Assembly: GCA_011525805.1 (NCBI GenBank)
Contig: WYBR01000105.1
Span: 1 to 33,427, forward strand
Source of the DNA: Vicinamibacteraceae bacterium
Lineage (GTDB): Bacteria; Planctomycetota; Phycisphaerae; Phycisphaerales; UBA5793
Direction: 5' to 3'
Length of the DNA stretch: 33,427 nucleotides
Numbering within the stretch: position 1 is the first letter of the stretch; each line of letters opens with the position of its first letter. Positions 22,473-29,644 of the stretch are shown here, one piece after another. The notes under the pieces were generated by a model that ran no database searches, was not told the DNA's origin, and was given only the letters and a program-made list of their open reading frames with translations. The translations under genes were made by a program, and so were the position numbers.

Positions 22473-24032
22473 ATGCACTCGCCGCCGAAACGAATCAGCC
22501 GCGCGGGTTGGGTGGTGCATGGCGCGGCCCTCGCTCTTGCGGCCGCGCCGCTTGCGGGCGGTGCGGCGCCGCCCCTGCCGTCCGCGGCGACAGGCGGAGT
22601 CGAGGAGATCGACCTCAGCGCAGCGCACGCCGAAGCGACGCTGGCGCCGGCCGAGACCTTCACCCTGCCCCTTGGCGAGTTCCCCGAGGCGGTGCTCGTC
22701 GACCTTCCCCGCCGAAAGGCGTATGCGACGACGACGCTGGTGGCCATCAACATCTTCTCGATCGCGTCCACGGTGTGGTTCGAGGCGCTGGCGCTGGGCA
22801 CGGGGCTGCCGGCGGCGTGGTGGTTCCGCCGCACGCTGCGCCGGCCGCAGCGCGTCGGCAAGACTTACTGCCGGCGCTGCAACTACGACTTGACCGACCT
22901 GACGGGCGAGCGCTGTCCGGAGTGCGGCGCGGCGCTTTCGTCGGCGACGAGGATGCCCGGCCGCCGGCGCTGGCCGCGCCTCGCCCTTTCCGGCGCGATC
23001 TTCCTCGCCGCCGCAGGGGCTTACGCCGCCCTCGTGCGCACGGTGCCGCGCCTCGTCTGGCCCGAGCGCTGGCCCGCCTGGTGGTCGGAGACGCTCGACG
23101 ACGTCGCAGAAGCGAACTCGAAGTACGAGTGGCTGATCCAACACAGCAGCGTCCTCTCGCGCGTGCACGAGCTCGATCTCGACGCCGGTGGTGCTTCGCG
23201 CGTCCTCTGGACCGGCCGGCGAGGCGAGGCGGATCACGTCCACAGCCTCAGTCTCGCGGCCGACGGTTCGGCTCTCTGCCTCTGGACGAGCGCTTCGCTT
23301 CGGGTGTGGTCGATCGCGCGTCGCCGCATCGCCGCCGAAATCCCCTTCAGCGATCCCCTGCTGGCGCCGCTGGGCGGCGCGGCGGCGCAAGTGCAGTTCA
23401 GCGCCGACGGCCGCAGCGCCCTGCTCATCGGCGACTCGCCTCGCTTCATCGCCATGCTCATCGATCTGGAAGCCGAGCGCGAGCGGTGGCGCATCGAGAG
23501 CAACGCCCTGGCCGGACTCGAACACTGGCGCGTGCTGCACGGCGAATCCTTCGACCGCTTTCTCATCGCCGGCGACCGGCCCGACACCGGAGAGACGGCG
23601 CTCAGTGAGTGGTTCGTCGAGGCCGGGCGCGAGCCGGCCCTCATGCGCCGCTTTGTGACCAGCGCCTACGGCCTCGGGCCGCGTCTGGCGCGGCACGGCT
23701 ACGGGCCCCTCGTGTGGGCAAGCGACATGGAGCGCGTCGAGGCGTGGAACCTCCAGACCGAGGCCCTCGAGCGGAGGATCATCCTCCCCCATCCCGTCGC
23801 GCTGCTGGCCGACTCGCGCGAGGGCGGCGAGCGCCTCATCATCACCATGTTCGCCGACACGTCGCGCACGTGGATCGTCGAGCCGCGCTCTGGCCGCGTT
23901 GTGGCGGACCTTGAACAGGCCCCGCACCGCACGCGCGCCGCGGAGATTCTCTCGGACGGTCGAACGCTGGCGCTGTGGGGCTACAACGATGACCAGTCAC
24001 AGCGCGTCCTGAGTCTCTACGCCCTCCCCTGA
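22473..24032 (+). CDS. Membrane protein with four-cysteine zinc ribbon and propeller-like domain
   Basis: The 519-residue protein has a hydrophobic N-terminal segment (about 11-30), a second membrane segment (about 88-112), a zinc ribbon with C133, C136, C148 and C151, and a third membrane segment (about 168-188). The CRRCNYDL start and CPECG end of the ribbon are of the kind I associate with planctomycete membrane proteins. The remaining 330 residues contain repeated strand patterns (LSLAADGSALCLW, VQFSADGRSALLI, LVWASDMERVEAWNLQT) that resemble WD40-like propeller blades. The function is unknown. Start ATG 22473 has AGAGG eight bases upstream; the frame is open upstream but that part overlaps the LOG gene. 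It converges with galK, leaving 19 bp. Confidence 0.85.
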   Translation: MHSPPKRISRAGWVVHGAALALAAAPLAGGAAPPLPSAATGGVEEIDLSAAHAEATLAPAETFTLPLGEFPEAVLVDLPRRKAYATTTLVAINIFSIASTVWFEALALGTGLPAAWWFRRTLRRPQRVGKTYCRRCNYDLTDLTGERCPECGAALSSATRMPGRRRWPRLALSGAIFLAAAGAYAALVRTVPRLVWPERWPAWWSETLDDVAEANSKYEWLIQHSSVLSRVHELDLDAGGASRVLWTGRRGEADHVHSLSLAADGSALCLWTSASLRVWSIARRRIAAEIPFSDPLLAPLGGAAAQVQFSADGRSALLIGDSPRFIAMLIDLEAERERWRIESNALAGLEHWRVLHGESFDRFLIAGDRPDTGETALSEWFVEAGREPALMRRFVTSAYGLGPRLARHGYGPLVWASDMERVEAWNLQTEALERRIILPHPVALLADSREGGERLIITMFADTSRTWIVEPRSGRVVADLEQAPHRTRAAEILSDGRTLALWGYNDDQSQRVLSLYALP

Positions 24033-24051
24033 TCCGGCGCAATCGGCGGCA

Positions 24052-25275
24052 TCACTGGGCGATGACTGCCGCGCCCGCCACCGCGGAGGTCGGGAAAGTC
24101 GCCGGGCGCACGCCGAATCGCTGTTCGTACGCGGCGGCGAGGCGCTGCGAGGCGCTTTGAGCCGCTTCCGGCGACACGAGCGCGATGGCGCACCCGCCGA
24201 AGCCCGCCCCCGTCATCCGCGCGCCGAAGACTCCGCCGGCGCGGCCGATCGCCCGCGCCGCCTCGACGATCGCGTCGAGTTCCGGGCACGACACCCGGTA
24301 GTCGTCGCGCAGCGACTCGTGCGAGGCGTACATCAGCGAGCCGAAGCGGTCGAGGTCGCGCGCTCGCAGCGCATCGACGGCCTCGAGCACGCGTCGATTC
24401 TCGCTCACGACGTGGCGGACCGTGCGAAAGAGGTTCGGGCTCATGCACTCGGCGCACCGCCGAAGCGTCGCATCGTCCAAGTCGCGGATGTTCGACGCGC
24501 CGAAGGCCCCGGCGGTGATCTCGCGCACCGCCCCGATCGCGGTGAGGCACTGCTTGAGCACCTCGCCGTAGCGTCCCGCCGCGAGTTCATGCTCGACGCG
24601 CGTGTCGATCACGAGCACGACCGCCTCGTCGCGCGGCGGCAGGGGCACGTGCTCAAACGTCTCGTTGAGGCAGTCGAGGTGCAGGGCGCACCCGTGGCGG
24701 GCGTGGACGCAGATGAACTGGTCCATGATGCCGCAGGGCGTGCCGGCGAAGTCGCGCTCGGCCGCGCGGCACAGCGCCGCCTTCTCCCGCCCTTCGAGCG
24801 CCGCGCCCAGCGCCACCTCCAGCAACGTCGCAAACGAGACGGTCAGAGCGGCGCTGCTGCTCAGCCCCGAGCCGACGGGCACCGTGCTCTCGATGAGAAT
24901 GTCGAGGTTCGGCGAGATCAGGCCGCGCGACTGAAACTCGCGCGCAACCCCGAGCAGGTAGTTCACCCACGCGCTGCGCGTGCGGCGGCGGCTTCTCGTC
25001 AACGGCCGGCTCAGGTCGATCTCAACTTCGTCATCCAGCGCGCGGCTTCGGATGATGGAGCGCTCGCGGCGGGCCGGCGACGCCGCCGCGACGCACCATC
25101 GCTCGATCGCCATGGGCAGGACGTAGCCGCCCGTGTAGTCCGTGTGTTCGCCGATGAGGTTGAGCCTTCCCGGCGCCGCGGCGAGCCAGCGGGGCGCCGC
25201 GCCGAAGCGGGAGGCGAAGGCGCCGGCAGCCTCGTGTGCGACGTGTTCAACGGCCGCGCCCGGGTGACTTGACAT
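24052..25275 (-). CDS. galK: Galactokinase
   Basis: GalK phosphorylates galactose to galactose 1-phosphate with ATP, the first step of the Leloir pathway. The 407-residue protein, close to the usual 380-400, has the GHMP-kinase motifs: the galactokinase signature GRLNLIGEHTDYTGG (36-50), the ATP loop GSGLSSSAAL and the C-terminal MTGAGFGGCAIAL. ATG 25275 gives the family N-terminus; the frame is open further upstream but that part runs over the mutL promoter region. GGAG lies seven bases before the ATG. No other gal gene is adjacent. It is divergent from mutL with 98 bp between. Confidence 0.95.
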   Translation of the reverse strand: MSSHPGAAVEHVAHEAAGAFASRFGAAPRWLAAAPGRLNLIGEHTDYTGGYVLPMAIERWCVAAASPARRERSIIRSRALDDEVEIDLSRPLTRSRRRTRSAWVNYLLGVAREFQSRGLISPNLDILIESTVPVGSGLSSSAALTVSFATLLEVALGAALEGREKAALCRAAERDFAGTPCGIMDQFICVHARHGCALHLDCLNETFEHVPLPPRDEAVVLVIDTRVEHELAAGRYGEVLKQCLTAIGAVREITAGAFGASNIRDLDDATLRRCAECMSPNLFRTVRHVVSENRRVLEAVDALRARDLDRFGSLMYASHESLRDDYRVSCPELDAIVEAARAIGRAGGVFGARMTGAGFGGCAIALVSPEAAQSASQRLAAAYEQRFGVRPATFPTSAVAGAAVIAQ

Positions 25276-25281
25276 GGCGCA

Positions 25282-25310
25282 ACTCCAGCGCTCCCAACGC
25301 GATGAGTCAA
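25282..25310 (-). promoter_or_regulatory. Candidate galK promoter
   Basis: On the minus strand TTGACT (25305-25310) is followed after 17 bp by TGGAGT (25282-25287), six bases before the galK ATG. The -35 is good and the spacing ideal, but the -10 matches only three of six bases and overlaps the GGAG that could be a ribosome site, so the assignment is uncertain. Confidence 0.35.
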
Positions 25311-25359
25311 CCCGAAGATTCACCGCCACTGGTCGCGGGACGGCGCTGCGCCTCTCCCA

Positions 25360-25365
25360 TACAAT
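25360..25365 (+). promoter_or_regulatory. Candidate -10 box TACAAT of mutL, leaderless start
   Basis: TACAAT matches the -10 consensus in five of six bases and ends eight bases before the mutL ATG at 25374. No Shine-Dalgarno sequence lies between, in agreement with a leaderless transcript. Confidence 0.5.
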
Positions 25366-25373
25366 GCCCTCCA

Positions 25374-27209
25374 ATGGCCGAGATTCGCGCACTTGATCCC
25401 CTGCTGGTGAATCAGATCGCGGCCGGCGAGGTCGTCGAGCGGCCCGCCAGCGTCGTCAAGGAACTCGTCGAGAACGCCATCGACGCCGGGGCGATGCGCA
25501 TCCGCATCGAACTCGAACGCGGCGGGATCGAGCGCATCGAGATCACCGACGACGGCTGCGGCATCGAGCCCGAGCAACTTCTCCTCGCCATCGCCCCGCA
25601 CGCGACGAGCAAACTCCGCCGCGCTGAAGACCTCCACGCCATCGCCACGATGGGCTTTCGCGGCGAGGCGCTCGCGGCGATCACGTCGGTGAGCCGCTTT
25701 TCGATCGTCAGCCGCGCCGCCGGCCGGGACATCGGCGTCCGCCTCGACGGCGAGGGGGTGCGATTCGACCGGCCCGCGCCCTGCGGCGCGCCGCCCGGAA
25801 CGACGATCACCATCCGCAACCTCTTCTTCAACACCCCCGCCCGGCGGAAGTTTCTCCGTACGGTGCAGACGGAGTACGGCCACATCTCCGATCTCGTCGG
25901 GCGTCTCGCGATGAGCCATCCCGCGCTGGGCTTCATTCTCGTTCACGACGGCGCGACGATGCTCGACCTGCCGCCGCGCCAGTCGCCGCAGCAGCGCATC
26001 CTCGAGGTCCTCGGCCGCGAACTGGAGCGCGAACTGCTCGAAGTGAGCCAGGAGGACGCGGCCCTCGAACGCCCCATCTCGGTCTGGGGCTTCATCGGCA
26101 CTCCGGCCGTCGCGCGCGGCAGCGCCAAGCACCAGCACTTCTTCGTCAACGGCCGGTTCATCCGCGATCGCACCATCGCCCACGCGCTGAGGGAAGGCTA
26201 CCGCGGCCTGCTCGATCCCACGCGCCTGCCCTTGGCCGTCCTCTACATCGAGATGGACCCGGCGCAGGTCGATGTCAACGTCCATCCCACCAAGGCCGAA
26301 GTCCGCTTCCGCGAAACGCAGTCGATCCACGGGCTCGTGCTCACGGCGGTGCGGCAGCGGCTGCTGCTGGCGGACCTCACGCCCGCGGCGAACGTGCCGG
26401 GTCTGCGCGGCGACGTGCGCTGGAGCAATGGCGACGCGCCGCTCGTCACGACCCAGCCGACCTCCGCCCGGGCGTTCGTCGAGCACTTCCGTTCGCTCGA
26501 TCCCGTGCAGCGCGGCTTTGCCTACCAGGAACTCCGCGAAGCGCTCAAGGATGAGGACCTCGGCGAGGAGAACATCTTCGCCCAGACATCGGCGACGCCC
26601 GGCAACGGCGCGGCGACGGCCACGGCGGGCCAGGCCGTGCGCATCCTCCAGGTGCACCAGAGTTACCTCGTCGTCGAGGACGCCGAGGGCCTGAGCATCA
26701 TCGACCAGCACGCGCTGCACGAGCGCGTCATGTTCGAGGAACTCAAGGCGCGCGTGCTCGCGGGTCCGCTCGAGTCGCAGCGCCTTCTCATGCCCAGCGT
26801 CGTGGAGGTGCGGCCCGAGCAGATCGCGCTCCTCGAAGCGCTGCGAGCCCTGCTCGAGCGCATCGGCGTCGAGGCCGAACCGATGGGGCCGCGCTCGATC
26901 GCCGTCCACGCATTCCCCAGTTTTCTGTTTGAGAGGCGGGTTGATCCCGTCGTGTTTCTGACGGAACTCTTCGACCGCGCGGCCGAGGAGGGCTTCTCGC
27001 CCGAAGACGAGGCGGCCCTGCACGAGGTGCTCGACATGATGAGTTGCAAGGCGGCGGTGAAGGCCGGCGACCGCCTCTCGGAAGAAGAACTCAACGAATT
27101 GCTGAGGCGCCGCGAGGAGATCGAGCGCCGCGGCAGTTGCCCGCACGGGCGACCCACGACCATCCGCCTGACGCTGCGGGACCTCGAGAGACAGTTCGGG
27201 AGACGTTGA
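25374..27209 (+). CDS. mutL: DNA mismatch repair protein MutL
   Basis: MutL links mismatch recognition by MutS to strand incision. The 611-residue protein has the GHKL ATPase domain at its N-terminus: LVENAIDAG (31-39), DDGCGI, TMGFRGEAL. The C-terminal domain carries the endonuclease motif DQHA-x2-E-x4-E starting at D444, with SCKAAVKAGD and the CPHGRPT motif at about 589-595. This marks a nicking MutL, as found in bacteria without MutH. I chose ATG 25374, which gives the family start MAEIRALDPLLVNQIAAGEV; the frame is open upstream but overlaps the divergent galK. mutS is not in the window. A heptamer repeat follows the stop. Confidence 0.96.
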   Translation: MAEIRALDPLLVNQIAAGEVVERPASVVKELVENAIDAGAMRIRIELERGGIERIEITDDGCGIEPEQLLLAIAPHATSKLRRAEDLHAIATMGFRGEALAAITSVSRFSIVSRAAGRDIGVRLDGEGVRFDRPAPCGAPPGTTITIRNLFFNTPARRKFLRTVQTEYGHISDLVGRLAMSHPALGFILVHDGATMLDLPPRQSPQQRILEVLGRELERELLEVSQEDAALERPISVWGFIGTPAVARGSAKHQHFFVNGRFIRDRTIAHALREGYRGLLDPTRLPLAVLYIEMDPAQVDVNVHPTKAEVRFRETQSIHGLVLTAVRQRLLLADLTPAANVPGLRGDVRWSNGDAPLVTTQPTSARAFVEHFRSLDPVQRGFAYQELREALKDEDLGEENIFAQTSATPGNGAATATAGQAVRILQVHQSYLVVEDAEGLSIIDQHALHERVMFEELKARVLAGPLESQRLLMPSVVEVRPEQIALLEALRALLERIGVEAEPMGPRSIAVHAFPSFLFERRVDPVVFLTELFDRAAEEGFSPEDEAALHEVLDMMSCKAAVKAGDRLSEEELNELLRRREEIERRGSCPHGRPTTIRLTLRDLERQFGRR

Positions 27210-27215
27210 GGGAAG

Positions 27216-27243
27216 AGGCACTAGGCACTAGGCACTAGGGACG
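27216..27243. repeat. Tandem heptamer repeat AGGCACT, second locus
   Basis: Three perfect AGGCACT units (27216-27236) are followed by AGGGACG and then AGGGAAG. The repeat lies seven bases after the mutL stop, in the 124-bp gap before the second exbB. It is the same family as the repeat at 1031-1065, 26 kb away. Confidence 0.88.
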
Positions 27244-27333
27244 AGGGAAGGCAACGGGCACTTGTTTGGCCGCGACCCGGAGGCTCTGCGAAGGGGAGCG
27301 CGACGACGGCCACACCGGCATCCAGGAGACTCC

Positions 27334-28224
27334 ATGAAACACATGCGATCACGGTCGATTCGCCTCCGTCCTTCTTCGCGCCTTCTGTGCCTCCTTGCGG
27401 CCATGCCTTCGCTCTTCTTCACCGCCAGCGCCCTCGCGCAAGATCCTCAGCCCGCCGCCGCCGAGGCCGAGAGCACTTCCTTCGCCGCCGCGTTCTTCAT
27501 CTCGCGCGGCTCGATCTTCGGCACGGCGATCATCTGGTTCCTGCTCGCGCTGTCCGTCTTCAGCGTCGGACTGATGGGCTACATGTGGCTCATCAACCGC
27601 CGCACCCACATCCTGCCCGAAGGTCTGGCCGAACGCGCCCGCCAACTCGTCGTCGCCCAGCAGTACCGCGAACTGCTCGGCCTGCTCTCGGCCGACGTGA
27701 GTTACTTCGGCCGCGTCCTCTCCGCGGCGCTGCACGAGTCCTCGCACGGCTTCGGCTCGATGCTCCGCGCCCTCGAGCAGGCGGCCGACGAGTACACCAC
27801 CCGCCGCCTGCGGCAGATCGAGATCCTCAACGTAATCGGCAACGTGGCGCCGATGATCGGCCTGTTCGGCACGGTCTACGGCATGATTCTCGCCTTCCAG
27901 AGCATCGTCGCCGCGGGCGGGCGGCCAAGCCCCGTCGATCTCGCCGCGGGCATCGGCACCGCCCTCGTCACCACCTTCTGGGGACTCATCATCGCCATCC
28001 CCTCGGTCGCCGTCTACGCGCTCATTCGCAACAACGTCGATGCGCTCACGAGCGAGGCGATGCTCGAAGCGCAGGACCTGGTGAACCGCTTCCGCCCGAG
28101 CCAGGCCGGCGCGCCGTCCACAGCGACGCCGGCGGCCGCGGCCGCGCCGGCGCCGCGCCTCGGTCGCCCCGCATCGCCGCCGAGTGCGGCCTCCTCTCCC
28201 GGACCCAATCGCCCGAGCGCCTGA
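27334..28224 (+). CDS. ExbB/TolQ-family proton channel subunit with signal peptide
   Basis: The 296-residue protein is the channel subunit of a second ExbB-ExbD cassette. It begins with a likely signal peptide (basic 5-16, hydrophobic 17-30, cleavage near ALA-Q at 35), then membrane helices at about 62-86, 165-188 and 208-232. NVAPMIGLFGTVYGMILAFQ (169-188) is the family signature. The C-terminal 40 residues are an Ala/Pro-rich tail. Start ATG 27334 has AGGAG eight bases upstream. Unlike the first cassette, no gene for a TonB/TolA-like partner is adjacent, so it may serve a partner coded elsewhere. Confidence 0.94.
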   Translation: MKHMRSRSIRLRPSSRLLCLLAAMPSLFFTASALAQDPQPAAAEAESTSFAAAFFISRGSIFGTAIIWFLLALSVFSVGLMGYMWLINRRTHILPEGLAERARQLVVAQQYRELLGLLSADVSYFGRVLSAALHESSHGFGSMLRALEQAADEYTTRRLRQIEILNVIGNVAPMIGLFGTVYGMILAFQSIVAAGGRPSPVDLAAGIGTALVTTFWGLIIAIPSVAVYALIRNNVDALTSEAMLEAQDLVNRFRPSQAGAPSTATPAAAAAPAPRLGRPASPPSAASSPGPNRPSA

Positions 28225-28236
28225 GATCGATCCGCC

Positions 28237-28734
28237 ATGAGCCGCGCACGCGCCATCCAGCCGGGAGCCGCGAGGGTTCGCATGAACCTCACGCCGATGA
28301 TCGACATGACGTTTCTGCTGATCGTCTTTTTCATTCTGACCAGCCAGATCAGCAACGTCGAGATGGCCGAGGAGATCGAACTGCCCGAGCCGAAGCACTC
28401 CGTCGCGGCCGAGCCGGATGAAGAACACCGCGTGGTGATCAACCTGATTCCCGACCTCCTCGACAAGCGGCGCGTCGCGTCGATGCGGCTGGGCTTCCGC
28501 ACGTTCAATGCCGATGCCGCGGGCCGCGCTGCGCTGCGGGCGGAACTGCTCGCGGCCGTGCAGCGCGACGCCGAGGTGAAGATCGACATCCGCGCCGACC
28601 GGCAGGCGTCCTACAGCGAGGTCTACCCGATTCTCAACGCCGCCTCGGCGAGCGGGGCGCGACGCGTCGATCTCGTCGTCGCCGCGTCACTGCCGGGTGG
28701 TGGTGCGCGATTGAACGAGGAGGGCGGGCCGTGA
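28237..28734 (+). CDS. ExbD/TolR-family protein, first copy of second cassette
   Basis: The 165-residue protein has a short basic N-terminus, one membrane helix (about 19-38) with the proton-carrying aspartate D23 in PMIDMTFLLIV, and a periplasmic ExbD domain (about 45-155) with IRADRQASYSEVYPIL. It starts 12 bp after exbB and its stop shares GTGA with the next gene. The final residues form a Gly-rich tail. Confidence 0.93.
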   Translation: MSRARAIQPGAARVRMNLTPMIDMTFLLIVFFILTSQISNVEMAEEIELPEPKHSVAAEPDEEHRVVINLIPDLLDKRRVASMRLGFRTFNADAAGRAALRAELLAAVQRDAEVKIDIRADRQASYSEVYPILNAASASGARRVDLVVAASLPGGGARLNEEGGP

Positions 28735-29282
28735 CGCTCCTCGCCCGCGCACGCCGCACTCCCGATTCCGCCGCACCGGAGAACGGCGGCGCTTATCACC
28801 GCCCCCTCTCGCGCCGCCACCGCAGCGAGTCGGACCTGCGTCTCAATCTCGTCTCGATGATCGACGTCGTCTTTCTGCTCTTCATGTACTTCCTGCTCAC
28901 CGCCAACTTCACGCTCGGCGAGGAGGTCTACCTCATCGACGTGCCCCAGACGCGCGCCGCCGGCTTCGACGATCCATTCGAGTTGCCGGAGCGGCCACTG
29001 ACGATCCGCATCGCGACGATCGGCCCGGGCGCGGCCGACTGCTCAATCCGCATCGACCTTCCGGGCCTGGCGCCGACGCCCACATTCGAGGACCTCTTCC
29101 GCCGCCTGGAAGATCACCGCGTGCGGCCGGGCAATCCGACGGGCCTGTTCATGCCCGACAATCCGATTCACATCGTCCCGACGGCCGGCACCCGCTGGGA
29201 ACACACGATCGAGGCCCTCAACGCCTGCCTGCGGGCGCAGTACACGAGCGTGCGCCTGATCGAGCCCGCCGCAGGCGGTTAG
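28731..29282 (+). CDS. ExbD/TolR-family protein, second copy of second cassette
   Basis: The 183-residue protein has an unusually long N-terminal tail of about 38 residues before the membrane helix (41-60), in which D45 of SMIDVVFLLF is the proton carrier. A diverged periplasmic domain follows. Start is GTG 28731 in a GTGA overlap with the preceding gene; a start later in the tail cannot be excluded. It pairs with the other ExbD in the same cassette. Confidence 0.9.
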   Translation: MTLLARARRTPDSAAPENGGAYHRPLSRRHRSESDLRLNLVSMIDVVFLLFMYFLLTANFTLGEEVYLIDVPQTRAAGFDDPFELPERPLTIRIATIGPGAADCSIRIDLPGLAPTPTFEDLFRRLEDHRVRPGNPTGLFMPDNPIHIVPTAGTRWEHTIEALNACLRAQYTSVRLIEPAAGG

Positions 29283-29644
29283 AACCGGCTGCGCCCGGGC
29301 GCAGCGCCACGCGCCACCCGTTTCGTGCGCCGGCGGCATTGATCGCCGCCCCGGACGGAGATCGATGCGAGCGTGCAAGCGAGACCGACCGCCACTGCGC
29401 GCCGGCACACATCGCCCGAAGCGGGTCGATGCATGGCGCCACCGACGGCCCCCGCGCCCCGTGCCATGCTTCGCCGCTCCGAGCGAAGCATGGCGAACGG
29501 CCAGGCGCCGTCGCATCTCCACACCAGCCCCGCGCGAAGGAAGAACGACGAAGGGCGCGGCCGGCGGTGTTCGCCGGTCGCGCCCCTCGGTTTCTCTTCA
29601 TCGCGATCCGCAGGGAGGCGATGATTGACTCTCACTTCGCCGCT
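29283..29644. other. Intergenic region with palindromes between convergent genes
   Basis: This 362-bp gap holds no gene I can support. GCTGCGCCC/GGGCGCAGC (29288-29305) is a loopless palindrome just after the exbD stop. GCCATGCTTCGC (29463-29474) and GCGAAGCATGGC (29483-29494) form a perfect 12-bp stem around an eight-base loop, related to the palindrome inside uppP. No T-tract follows either, so they look more like repeats than terminators. Confidence 0.7.

Noticed and set aside
29288-29305. GC palindrome after the exbD stop as a terminator
   Set aside because: It has no loop and no T-tract, so it is not a convincing rho-independent terminator.
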